64,000 nt of DNA, from assembly GCF_000170895.1 (NCBI RefSeq), contig NZ_ABCS01000005.1:117011-181010 (forward strand). The letters are read 5' to 3'. Shown here in pieces: positions 44,488-54,700 of the stretch. The notes under the pieces are model-generated. The model saw only the letters and a list, made by a program, of their open reading frames with translations, made no database searches and was not told where the DNA came from. The number at the start of each line of letters is the position of its first letter. Position 1 is the stretch's first letter. The DNA comes from Plesiocystis pacifica SIR-1 (GTDB lineage: Bacteria; Myxococcota_A; Polyangia; Nannocystales; Nannocystaceae). A program made the position numbers and the translations under genes.

Positions 44488-47400
44488 TCAGGAGAGAAGA
44501 GAGAGGGCGCCGGAGCCCTGCGGGCGCAGCAGCGCGTCGAGCTCGGCCTGGATTCGGTCGTGGTTTCCGGGCGCGAGGAGCTCGAAGTGATCGGCGGGCA
44601 GATCGACGACGCGCGCGGGCCCGTCGACGCAGGCGCGCCACGGGGCCACGCGGGCCTCGGCGGCGTCGGGGTCCACGGGCTCGCCGCGGGTGGTGAGGCC
44701 GGCGCGGAAGTAGAGCAGCTCGACGCCGCGCAGGCGCGGGGCCTCGCCCTCGGCCCAGCGGCGCAGGCCCTCGCCGTGGTGCTCGCACACCGACAGCGCG
44801 CCGCGCAGGTGGGCGTAGAGCTGGGCCTTGGGCACGATGGTCCGCCCCGCCGCCCTCAGAGCGGTCGCCAGGGTCGAGGCGTGCAGCGAGGGCGGGACGC
44901 CGTCGAGGACGGTCTCGGGCAGGCGGCCCTCGGCGAGGAACATGTCGGCGACCATGCGCTTCCACTGCCGCCCCTCGAGCTCGCCCGTGCCCAGGCTCGC
45001 GTCGTCCACGGGCAGGGTGTCGAACAGCACCACGCCGCGGACGACCTCGCCCAGCGCCTGCAGCCGGCTGGCGACCTCGATGGCAAGCACGCCGCCCAGG
45101 GAGTAGCCGCCGACGAGGTAGGGCCCCCGCGGCCGGGCGCTGCGCAGCAGCTCGAGGTAGTGATCGGCCTGGGCGTCGAAGTTGGCGAAGGGCGCCTCGG
45201 CCCCGTCGAGACCGCGGGCCTCGACGGCGTGCACGGACAATCCCTCGGGCACGAGGCTGGGCATGTCGCGGAACACGAAGGCGAAGCCCGGCGCCCCGTG
45301 GATCCACAAGCTCGAGCCCTGCGAACCGGCGGCCCGCAGCTCGACGAGGCCCTTGGGCGGCGCCTCGAGCTCGACGTAGCTCAGGCCCCCGCGGACCCGC
45401 TCGACGAGGGCGCCGACGGTCTCGAGCTCGCGCAGGCTCGCCAGGGGCAGGCGCACGCCGAAGCGCTGGCCGATGCCCGCGAGCAGGAAAGAGCCCAGCA
45501 TGGAGTCCAGGCCCAGCTCGGCGAAGGGTCGCTCGGGGCCCACGCGGCCGACCTCGAGCTCGAGCAGCTCGGCGAGCAGCTCGGACACGCCGCGCTCGAC
45601 CGCGCCGAGCTCCACGGGCGCGAGCTTCTCCGCCCTCGGCGTCGCCGGCTCGAGCCAGCACACCGTGGGCGCGAAGGGGTAAGCCGGGAGCGCGACCAGG
45701 CGCGCGCTCGGGTCCGCGGCCACCGGCGCCTCGACGCCCCGCACCCACAGGCGCGCGAGCTCGGCGAGGCGACCGTTGCGGACCAGGGCGCGCACGAAGT
45801 CCTCGCCCTCGGGGCCCTCGAACACGGGATCGACGGCCTCGGCTCGGCCACGGGCGAGGGCGGGCAGGCCCCCGCGCGCGTCGGGTTCGGCCAGCCACGC
45901 GCGCAACCCCGCGAGCAGCTCGTCGACCCCGCGAGCGACCACGGCCAGGCGCTCGGGCAGGCGCTCACGAGCGCTGCGCAGGGTGTGGGCCAGGTCGGAC
46001 AGGCGCGGCGGCTCGGCATCGATGCGCGCGCACGTGGCCGCGACGAGGGCCCGCAAGCGCTCGTCGTCGTGGGCCGAGAACAGCAACAGCTGCGGCCGGT
46101 CCGCCTCGTCCGCGGCAGCGTCGGTGGGCGCCTCCCCGGCCTCGAGGATCACGAAGGCGTTCGAGCCCCCCGCGCCCAGAGACTGCACGCCAGCGCGCAG
46201 CGGCGCGTCCGTGCTCGGGGCCCAGGGCCGGGCCGCGTCGACGAGCTCGAAGCCCCGAGTCAGGCGCGAACCAGCTTCGGCCGCGCCCGCGGGCAAGGAG
46301 GGCGCCAGGGTTCGACGGCGCAGCTGCTCGACGACCTTGATGACCTGCGCCAGGCCCGAGGCCGCCTCGAGGTGGCCGATGCTGGCCTTGGTCGAGCCGA
46401 CCGGCAATCCCCGCTCGCGCCCGCCGAACACCCGCCCGAGGGCGCGCTGCTCCACGGCGTCGGCGATCGCCGAGCCGTTGGCGGCGAGCTCGAGGTAGTC
46501 GAGGCCTTCGGGCTCGAGCCCGGCTCGGTCCAGGGCTCGGCGCGCGACCTCGGCGAGCTCCGCCGTATCGGGCACGCTAAAGCCCGCCGTGCGCCCGCCG
46601 TGGCTGCTCGCGCTGCCTCGAACGATCGCCAGGATCGCGTCTCCTCGCGACCGAGCGTCCTTCAACGGCGCGAGCACCAGGGCCGCTGCGCCCTCGCCCG
46701 CGACGAAGCCGTCGCCGCCGCCGAACAGCCGCGGCGTCGGCCCGGACGCGCTCAGCCCCATGAGCTGCAGCGCCGCGTGCTTGTGCGGGCTCAGGCTCAG
46801 GTTCACGGCGCCGACCAGGGCCAGGGCGCAGTCCCGGCGCGCGAGGGCCTGGCAGGCCAGGTCCAGCGCCGTCAGCCCGGAGGCGCAGGCGTTGTCGAGG
46901 GCCAGGCTCGGCCCGCGCAGGTCGAAGGACCACGACACGCGGTTGGCCATGGACCAGTTCGAGCCCGCCGACAGCAGCCCGCGGGTCCGCGCGTCCCCGG
47001 CCAGCTCGGCGTACTGCCGGTACATGCAGCCGGTGTAGACGCCCACGCGACGGCCCAGGGCCTCGCGCCGCGCCCGGGGGTAGCCGGCGGCCTCGAAGGC
47101 CTCCCAGGCCAGCTCGAGCATGAGCCGCTCGCTGGGGTCGAGGGCTGCGGCCTCGACCCGGCCCATGCCGAACAGGGCGTGGTCGAAGCGATCGACGCCG
47201 TCGAGGAAGGCCCCGTAGCGGCTGCCCTCGCCGTGCTCGCGCCAGTCCCAGCGATCCGCGGGGACCTCGGTGATGCTCGCGTTGCCCTCGCGCAGCAGCG
47301 ACCAGTAGGCGGCGATGTCCGGCGCGCCGGGGAAGCGGCCGGCCATGCCGATGATTGCGACGGCGTCGTCGTCCTCGTCCCGCGGGCGCTCGACCGTCAC

Positions 47401-50400
47401 CGAGGGCGTCGGCGCAGGCACGAAGACTTCGGGCTCGGGCTCGACCTTCGCCTCAGCCTCAACTCCAGCCTCGAAGGCCTCGGGGAAGTCCTCGACCAGG
47501 GCGCCGGCGAGCTCGTCGATGACGGGGTACTCGAGGAACAGGGTCTCGGGCACGGCGCCCAGGCTGCGCCCGAGGGCGCGGGCCATGGCGACGGCGGAGA
47601 TCGAGTCGACGCCGTACTGGTCGAAGCGATCGCTCAACCGCACGCGCGCCGCGGGGACCTCGAGGACCTCCTCCATGACCCCGAGGACCAGTTCGCGCGC
47701 CGCGTCGAGGGCTCCGGCCTTGGAAGGCGTCGGCGTCGGCGTCGGCGAGGGCTCGACCTTGGGGCTGGCGAGCCGCGCCCGCAGCCGCTCTCGATCCCCA
47801 ACCAGGGCGACGCGCTGAGCGTGCGACCCTGCCAGCGCCGCATCGAACGCCGCGGCCACACCGGCCGCGTCGAGCTCGCCAAGGCCCAGGGCCTTGCGCA
47901 TGCGATCGCGGCTCGCCGCGCTGGGCTGCATGCCGCCCTCGCGCAGGGCCGGCCAGTCGATGGCGCAACAGCTCCCCGAGCGCGCGCCCTGGACTCGAAG
48001 GACTTCCCGGTGGTGGGCGAAGGCGTCGAGGAAAGCGTTGGCGTAGGCGTAGGCCACCTGCCCCGGGCTCCCGAACACGCCAGCGATCGAAGCGCACAGC
48101 ACGAAGCGGCGCACGGGCAGCTGTGCCGTGGCGCGGTCGAGGTTCAGCGCGCCCAGGCGCTTGACGTCGACGACGGTCTCCAGGGACGCGCGCTGGTCCG
48201 CGAGGCGCCCGTCGGCCAACACCCCCGCGCAGTGCAGCACGCCCTCGACTCCGCCCCGAGCTTGGGCGTGGGCGACCCACTCGGCCACGGCCGCGGCGTC
48301 GCGCAGGTCGCAAGCGCGGTAGTCGACCTCGGCCCCGGCCTCGCGCAGGGCGTCGAGCTTGGCCTGCCCGGCTGCGTCCAGGTCGGAGCGACCACACAGG
48401 TGCAGGCGCACGCCCGGGGTCGTCGCGGCGAGGTGGCGGGCCAAGGTCTGGCCCAGGCCGCCCAGGCCGCCGGTGATCAGCCAGCTGTGGACCGGCTCTG
48501 CGGGCTGCGTCTTGTCCTCGATCTCGGCGAGCGCGGGGCCCATGCGGTGCCCTTCGACGAGCTCCACCAAAGGCGCCGCGTCGCGACCTCCGAGCGCGCG
48601 GGCCTCGGCCCACAGACGCTCGGCGAGCGCCCTCGGCTCGAGGGCGTCGTGGACCACCACGGCCCCGCCCACAAAACCGCTCCACTCCCCGCGCAGCGAG
48701 ACGAAGGCCGGCGCCAGCGCCCGCAGACCCCGGACGTCACCCGCGGCCCGAGACCACGACAGACAACGCAGCGAGGCGCCCGCGGCCCGAGCGTGCAGGC
48801 AGCCGAGCACGCGCAAGAGCGCCACGCCGGCGCGACCGGCCTCGACCTTGGGGAGCGCCCCGGTGCCGTCGAGGATCAGCTCTGGCCACCATCCGTCGGC
48901 GAGCCAGGCTGCGACCCGAGCGTCGAGGGCCTCCGGTGCATCGGCGAGGCAAGGCTCCGCCGCCTCGACGACCCACTCGCGGTCCGGACCCGTAGCCCGC
49001 AGCGCCTCGCCCAGGTCGTCCATCTCGGCCTGGGGACACAGGACGAGGATCCGTCGCGGAGCCTCTCCGAGCGCCGGCTGCGGCAGCTCGACGGCGGCGT
49101 GGGTCGAGCCCAAGGTGAGCCGTCCTTCGCGCGATCGAGTCGCTCCGAGCACCGCGAGCTCGAGCCCGCGAACCTCCCCGAGCACCCGACCGCCGCCGTC
49201 GCAGACCGTGAGATCGAAGCACAGCTCGCGCCCCGCCCGAGCGCGCACGTGGGCCCGCGCCGGGAATTTCGCAGGCGCGAAGCAGCGAGCGGCCTCGACC
49301 CGTCGAGGGACGCACAGCTGCTCCGCCTGGGTCAGCGCGAACACGGACTGGAACGCGGCGTCGAACAGCGCCGTCCAGCTCGCCTCGCCCGCGCCGTCGA
49401 GGTCGACGAGGCACTCGCCCTCGCCCAGGGCGAGGCTCTGGAGCAGGCGAAAGCGCGGCCCGTACTCGATGCCCGCGGCGGCGAAGGCCGCGTAGGGGTC
49501 GTCGTGGGTGGGCGCGCCGCAACGTGCCGCGATCGCCTGCAGGTCCACGCGCCCCGCCTCGCCTTCGAGCTCGGGCCGCACATGGACCGTCGCGCAGCTC
49601 GAGTCGTCGCTGCGGATCTCGACGCGGCCGTCCGCCCCTCGGTTCAGCGCCAGGGCGAGGCCATCGGCCCCGGCCACCATCGGCGCGAGCAGCTCGAGCT
49701 CTTCGAGCTGGCCGCCGCCTTCGAGCAAGAGCGCGATCAACCCGGCCGCGGGCAACAGCGCCCGCCCCTGGATCCGATGCTCCTGCGTGCGCCAATCGTC
49801 CGCGCCCAGCATCCACGACGAGGCCTCCGCTTTCCCCAGCGCCTCCTCGCCGATCCAGTAGCGCTCGCGCGCGAAGGGATAGGTCGGCAAGGACATCCGC
49901 CGTGGCCCCGGCGTGCTCGCCCCCCGAGCCCAGTCGACCTCACCCCCGACCAGCCACCACCGCGCCCAGACCAGGCGCAGCTCGAGCTCGGCCTCGGGGT
50001 GCAGCGCCCGATTCGGAGCCGGACCGCGCTCGCGGGTCGGCAGGCTGCGCCCCACGGACAGCCCCGGGTGCTCGCGCCCGTCCGCGTAGGCGCGCAGCCC
50101 CGCGACCATCGCGTCCGCGTCCTCGCCGACCACGACCAGGCGCTCGGCCATGGCCTCACGACCCACGGCGAGGGTGTGGCAGGCCCGACCCAGCTCGCGC
50201 GCGGCCTCGCCTCCCTGCGCGAGGGCGTCGGCCATGCGCGCGGCGTAGACCCGCAGACGCTCGGGCTCGCGGGCGCTGAGCAAGAGCAGATGAGGCGGAC
50301 GCAGCTCGGGCTCGAGGGCGGCCAGGGGATCGGCGAGCTCCTCGACGATCAGGTGCGCGTTGGCTCCGCCCGCGCCAAAGGAGCTCAGCCCCGCGCGCAG

Positions 50401-51732
50401 GGGCTGCTCGACGCCGTCGAGCACCGGCCGGGTCCACGCCTGGGCCGTCCGCACCAGCTCGAAGCTCGAGCCCTCGAAGGCGACCCGCGGATTCGGCGGA
50501 TCGCCGTGGATGGCCGGCGCCAGGGTCTCGTGGCGCAGCTGCAAGAGGATGCGCGTGAGCCCGCAGACCCCCGCCGCCGACTCGAGGTGACCGAGGTTGG
50601 CCTTGATCGACGCGAGGGCCCGGCGCGGCTGCTCGCCGTCCGCGTCGCGCCCAAAGGCCGCGTTCAACCCAGCGAGCTCGATGGGGTCGCCCAGGGTCGT
50701 GCCGGTGCCGTGGGCCTCGACGTAGGAGATGCTGCGCGGGTCGACCTCGGCCCGCTCGAGGGCCCCGCGCACGCACGCGGCCTGGGCCCGGGGGTTGGGC
50801 ACGGTGTAGCCCGAGGTCTTGCCGCCAGCGTTGATCGAGCTGCCCCGGATCACGCCCCAGATCGGATCCCGGGCGGCGATCGCCTGGGCCAGGGGGCGGA
50901 GCACGACGGCGCCGGCACCCTCGCCGTCGACGAAGCCGTCCGCCGCCGCGCCGAAGCTGCTGCAGCGCCCCGAGGGCGAGAGCATGCCCATGCCGCACAG
51001 GCCGATGAGCTGCAGCGGGTGGGTGATCAGGTTGACCCCGCCCGCGACCGCGAGCTCGCACTCGCCCCGGCGCAGGCTCTCGCAGGCCAGGTGGATCGCC
51101 GTCAACGAGGCGCTGCAGGCCGTGTCCACGGCGAGGCTGGGGCCCGTGAAATTGCACAGGTAGGACAGGCGGTTGGCGATGGACCAAAACGAGCTGCGCG
51201 CGCCCACGCCCCGGCCCGCGTCGGCGTGGCCGGCCTGCGCCCGCCCCCAGGCGTTGGCGCCCAGGCCCGTGTAGCCGTTGTTCATCGCGCCCACGAACAC
51301 GCCCACCCGAGCCTCGCTGGCGGCGAGGCGCGAGGGCACCAGGCCCGCGTCCTCGAAGGCCGCCCACGCGACCTCGAGGAACACCCGCTCTTGGGGGTCC
51401 ATGGTCCAGGCCTCCCGCGGGGGGATGCCGAAGAACATCGGGTCGAAGCACTCGGCGTCCTCGAGCACGCCGCAGCGCGCCGTGTAGAGGGCCCCGGGCT
51501 CGCCCCGCTCGCCCAACCATCGCCGCCAGTCAAAGCGATCCGTGGGCAGCTCGGAGATGGACTCGCGGCCGGCGAGGAGGTTGGCCCACAGCGCGTCGAG
51601 GGTCGGCGCCTCGGGGTAGCGGCCGGCGACGCCGACGATCGCCACGGCGTCCGCCGGGAGGTCGGCGAGGGTCGAGCGCAGCAAGGTGCGCAGGATCTGG
51701 CGCTTGCGCGCGCGCTTGTCGGTCGTGGTCAT
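44488..51732 (-). CDS. Terminal trans-AT polyketide synthase: KS-DH-KR-ACP / KS0-ACP-TE
   Basis: 2414 aa; ATG at 51732 overlaps the preceding PKS stop (ATGA). Order with approximate residues: N-terminal docking helix 1-28; KS 28-465 with DTACSAS, EAHGTGTTLGD and KANLGHLESAAG; AT-docking end LPTYPFARERYW; DH 635-910 with HRIQGRALLP (HxxxGxxxxP) and DAAFQ; KR 1085-1300 with TGGLGGLG and AYAYANAF; ACP near 1370 (YGVDSI); second KS 1455-1860 with NACASG and KASIGHLEAASG but AANGS where HGTGT should be; ACP near 2075 (LGLDSM); TE 2125-2410 with GGYSLGG near 2210 and ADHFELL near 2383. No AT in either module. The last KS should not elongate; it passes the chain to the ACP-TE for release. Confidence 0.95.
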   Translation of the reverse strand: MTTTDKRARKRQILRTLLRSTLADLPADAVAIVGVAGRYPEAPTLDALWANLLAGRESISELPTDRFDWRRWLGERGEPGALYTARCGVLEDAECFDPMFFGIPPREAWTMDPQERVFLEVAWAAFEDAGLVPSRLAASEARVGVFVGAMNNGYTGLGANAWGRAQAGHADAGRGVGARSSFWSIANRLSYLCNFTGPSLAVDTACSASLTAIHLACESLRRGECELAVAGGVNLITHPLQLIGLCGMGMLSPSGRCSSFGAAADGFVDGEGAGAVVLRPLAQAIAARDPIWGVIRGSSINAGGKTSGYTVPNPRAQAACVRGALERAEVDPRSISYVEAHGTGTTLGDPIELAGLNAAFGRDADGEQPRRALASIKANLGHLESAAGVCGLTRILLQLRHETLAPAIHGDPPNPRVAFEGSSFELVRTAQAWTRPVLDGVEQPLRAGLSSFGAGGANAHLIVEELADPLAALEPELRPPHLLLLSAREPERLRVYAARMADALAQGGEAARELGRACHTLAVGREAMAERLVVVGEDADAMVAGLRAYADGREHPGLSVGRSLPTRERGPAPNRALHPEAELELRLVWARWWLVGGEVDWARGASTPGPRRMSLPTYPFARERYWIGEEALGKAEASSWMLGADDWRTQEHRIQGRALLPAAGLIALLLEGGGQLEELELLAPMVAGADGLALALNRGADGRVEIRSDDSSCATVHVRPELEGEAGRVDLQAIAARCGAPTHDDPYAAFAAAGIEYGPRFRLLQSLALGEGECLVDLDGAGEASWTALFDAAFQSVFALTQAEQLCVPRRVEAARCFAPAKFPARAHVRARAGRELCFDLTVCDGGGRVLGEVRGLELAVLGATRSREGRLTLGSTHAAVELPQPALGEAPRRILVLCPQAEMDDLGEALRATGPDREWVVEAAEPCLADAPEALDARVAAWLADGWWPELILDGTGALPKVEAGRAGVALLRVLGCLHARAAGASLRCLSWSRAAGDVRGLRALAPAFVSLRGEWSGFVGGAVVVHDALEPRALAERLWAEARALGGRDAAPLVELVEGHRMGPALAEIEDKTQPAEPVHSWLITGGLGGLGQTLARHLAATTPGVRLHLCGRSDLDAAGQAKLDALREAGAEVDYRACDLRDAAAVAEWVAHAQARGGVEGVLHCAGVLADGRLADQRASLETVVDVKRLGALNLDRATAQLPVRRFVLCASIAGVFGSPGQVAYAYANAFLDAFAHHREVLRVQGARSGSCCAIDWPALREGGMQPSAASRDRMRKALGLGELDAAGVAAAFDAALAGSHAQRVALVGDRERLRARLASPKVEPSPTPTPTPSKAGALDAARELVLGVMEEVLEVPAARVRLSDRFDQYGVDSISAVAMARALGRSLGAVPETLFLEYPVIDELAGALVEDFPEAFEAGVEAEAKVEPEPEVFVPAPTPSVTVERPRDEDDDAVAIIGMAGRFPGAPDIAAYWSLLREGNASITEVPADRWDWREHGEGSRYGAFLDGVDRFDHALFGMGRVEAAALDPSERLMLELAWEAFEAAGYPRARREALGRRVGVYTGCMYRQYAELAGDARTRGLLSAGSNWSMANRVSWSFDLRGPSLALDNACASGLTALDLACQALARRDCALALVGAVNLSLSPHKHAALQLMGLSASGPTPRLFGGGDGFVAGEGAAALVLAPLKDARSRGDAILAIVRGSASSHGGRTAGFSVPDTAELAEVARRALDRAGLEPEGLDYLELAANGSAIADAVEQRALGRVFGGRERGLPVGSTKASIGHLEAASGLAQVIKVVEQLRRRTLAPSLPAGAAEAGSRLTRGFELVDAARPWAPSTDAPLRAGVQSLGAGGSNAFVILEAGEAPTDAAADEADRPQLLLFSAHDDERLRALVAATCARIDAEPPRLSDLAHTLRSARERLPERLAVVARGVDELLAGLRAWLAEPDARGGLPALARGRAEAVDPVFEGPEGEDFVRALVRNGRLAELARLWVRGVEAPVAADPSARLVALPAYPFAPTVCWLEPATPRAEKLAPVELGAVERGVSELLAELLELEVGRVGPERPFAELGLDSMLGSFLLAGIGQRFGVRLPLASLRELETVGALVERVRGGLSYVELEAPPKGLVELRAAGSQGSSLWIHGAPGFAFVFRDMPSLVPEGLSVHAVEARGLDGAEAPFANFDAQADHYLELLRSARPRGPYLVGGYSLGGVLAIEVASRLQALGEVVRGVVLFDTLPVDDASLGTGELEGRQWKRMVADMFLAEGRLPETVLDGVPPSLHASTLATALRAAGRTIVPKAQLYAHLRGALSVCEHHGEGLRRWAEGEAPRLRGVELLYFRAGLTTRGEPVDPDAAEARVAPWRACVDGPARVVDLPADHFELLAPGNHDRIQAELDALLRPQGSGALSLLS
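46483..46485 (-). other. Ala codon in place of the HGTGT histidine in the last KS
   Basis: Aligned with [16 protein letters not shown], the sequence reads YLELAANGSAIADAVE; the first catalytic His is Ala (GCC). The active-site Cys and the second His (ASIGHLEAA) remain. This is the pattern of a non-elongating KS0. Confidence 0.85.
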
Positions 51733-54700
51733 CGTCGATCCCTCGAGTTCGTGCGCAGCGCCTGCGGCGTGGCCAGGGCCCGGTCGAGGCGCGCGAGCAG
51801 GCTGTCGAGGGCGTCGTCGGACAGGCCATCGACGACGGCGTCGGACAGGTCGGACGCGGGGGTGTCCGCGGCGGGCTCGGGCCGCGACGCTTGAGCGCGC
51901 GCGGGCTCGGGTTGCGGCGCCCGTGGGCGCGGGGCCTCGACGGTCGGCAAGGCCTTGGCCAGGCCCTCGGCGGCGCTGGACTTCAGGGTGTCGGCCAGCG
52001 CCTCCAGGGTCGGGTTCTCGAACAGCAAGGTCGCCGGCAGCGGCCCCAGCTCAGTCTCGAGCTCGCGGACCAGCTCCATGCCCACGAGGCTGTCGACCCC
52101 GTAGATCTCGAAGGTCGCCCGCGGGTCGAAGTCGGCGGGGTCGAGCTTGAGGACCCTGGCGAAGCGTTCGCGCAGCCAGTCGAGCACGGCCTCACCCTCG
52201 ACCCCCTCGACATGGCCGCTCGGCTCGACGGAGCGAGTCGCAGGCGCGGGCGCAGCCGCTTCGACGACGGCAGCCTGCGCCCGCGTCCCGACCACGCCGT
52301 CGCTGTGTCCGACGACGACGCCCTGCACGAGCTCGCCCTCGGCCACCCCGGGCAGGCCGTGGATCGCCACGGCGCCAAAGCCCTCCTGCGCCAGCAAGCG
52401 CCGCCACAGGGCCGGCCCCAGCAGCGGGGCGTGGTCCAGGCGCCAGTGCGGATCTTCGAACAGCCACCACCCCGGCGTCATCCCGAAGGTCAAGGTCGCA
52501 AAGGCCTGGGTGGCCACGGTCTCCAGCAGCACGATCGCGCCGCCGGGGCGCAGCGCCGTCTTGATGCGCGCGACCGAGGCCGCGACGTCGCGGGTCGCGT
52601 GGACCACGTTGGCGGCCAGGACCACGTCCACGCTGCCCAGCGCCACGCCCTGCTCGGGGAAGGGCCGCTCGAGGTCGAGCTCGAAGAAGCGGGCGAAGGC
52701 GTGGGCGCCGAAGCTGCGCTCGCCGTGGCGCACGAAGCCGGCCGAGAGGTCCGTGTAGGCGTACTCGAGCCTATCCGCCCAGCCGAGCTTGGCCAGGCGC
52801 GCGAGCACCGAGGCGCTCGTGCCCCCCGTGCCCGCGCCGATCTCCAGCACCCGCAGGCGAGCGTTTGGATCCTCGCGCAAGCGCTCGCGCAGCGCCGCCT
52901 CGACGGCCGCGGCCGCGAGCTGGTTGTGGTAGTCGGTGATCGCGTCGCCGGCGTAGATGCCCTCGACGAGCTCCATGGAGCCGCCGGGGAAGAGCACCTC
53001 GGGGGCCGTCGTCGTCCCGCGCAAGATCGCCGGGCTCGCCGGCACGCAGGCCTGAAGCAGGCGCAGGTGCGGACCCAGCTCGGGGTAGCGCGCCGCCAGG
53101 GCCTCGGTGTTCGCGGCCTCGCGGCGCAGGGCCTCGGCCTCGGCGGAGACCGTCCACGTCCCCTCGCTGCTGCGCTCGAGCGCGCCGGCGTCACGGAGCA
53201 AATGGACAAAAGCTGCCCACACGCCGCGGTGCGCTCCGTCCACGCCCAGGCGCGCCGCGGCGGCCTCGGGCTCGAAGCTGCGACCGCGCTCGGGCAGCGC
53301 CCCCTCCCGGCTCAGCGCTCCGACCAAGAGCGCCGCGGATTGACGCGTGAGCGCGGCGGCGCTGCCCCGGGCCCGCTCGAGCACGGCGAGGTCGAGGGGC
53401 GGCGGCTCGACCACCAGCGCGCCCTCGCGGCTCGGGGCGACGCCCAAGACCGAGAGCGCGGCGTCGTCGTCGATGCCCATGCGCTCGCGCAGCCAGGGCT
53501 CCGCGGCGAAGGCCAGCAGCTGCGGCGACGGAGCGGCGAGCACGGCCTCGAAGGCCGCCAGCCCGCGCGCGGGCTCGATGGCGCGGATGCCCCGGGCGGC
53601 CAGGCGACGGCGGTAGCGCTCGTCCTTGACCGCGCCGACGCTGCCCCAGTAGCCCCAGTTGATCACCCGCACCGGCACCGAGCCGGCCGCGGCCACGGCC
53701 CGACCGTAGGCGTCCTCGAAGGTGCAGGCCGCCGCGTAGTTGCCCTGGCCCGCGTCCGTGGACAGGGACTGGCCCGAGGAGAACAGCGCGATCCAGTCGA
53801 GCCCGAGACCGGCGCAGGCCTCGATGAGCTCGACGCAGCCGTGGACCTTGGGCGTCAGCGCCCGCCGGAGCAGGCCCTCGTCCATGGCCTCGTAGGCCAC
53901 GTCGCACAGATCCATGGCCGAGTGCACCACCCCGTCGAGGCCGCCGAAGGCGTCCGCGGCCTCGCGCACCGCCGCGGCGATGCTGCCCGGCGCGTTCGCG
54001 TCGGCGCGCAGGTAGATCGCCCGAGCGCCGGGCGCCTCGGCCTCGAAGCTCGCCAGGGTCTGGCGCAGCTCGGCGTCGAGGGGGCGACGACCGACCAGGG
54101 CCACGCGCGCGCCGAGGCCCGCGAGGTGTCGACCCAAGGTCAGGCCCAAGCCGCCGGAGCCGCCGAGGATGAGGTAGGCCCCGCCGCGGCGCAGGCCTGC
54201 GGTAGCGCGAGCGTCGGCCGAGGGGCGCAGGGTCTCGAGGCCGCGGGCGTACCAGGCCCCGCCGCGCACGGCCCAGGTCCCCGGGACGCCGCCCCGACAA
54301 AGGCACGCGCTCAGGGCCTCGGCGGCCGCGGGCCCGTCGAGGTCTCCGTCGAGGTCGACGAGCTCCACGGTCCAGCTCGGGTACTCCCGGGCCAGGGAGC
54401 CCAGCATGCCGTGGAGGCAGGCGTCCGCCGGAGCGGCCGCGCCCTGTCCGGACAGCGGCGCGAGCTCGGCGTGGCCGTCGTGGACCCCAAAGCTGAACGC
54501 GCTCACGCGCAGCGCCCTCCGACGCAGGTCCAGGTCGAGCAGCAGTTTGATCAAGCGCAGCAAGGTCAGCGCGCGCCCGGTCGCGAGCTCGGCGAGCTCG
54601 AGGCCCTCCTCGCCCGCGCGGGCCGTCGGTCCGCCGCCCAGGAACACCAGGTGTTCGGGCAGGGGCAAGCCGGCGACGCACTCGCGCAGGTCTGGTCGGG

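Noticed and set aside
52310..53490. KR of the third module as inactive because of YAAAC instead of YAAAN
   Set aside because: Cys or Ser at this position (GNYAAAC) is common in trans-AT KRs of this type; Tyr, Ser and the Gly-rich motif are intact.
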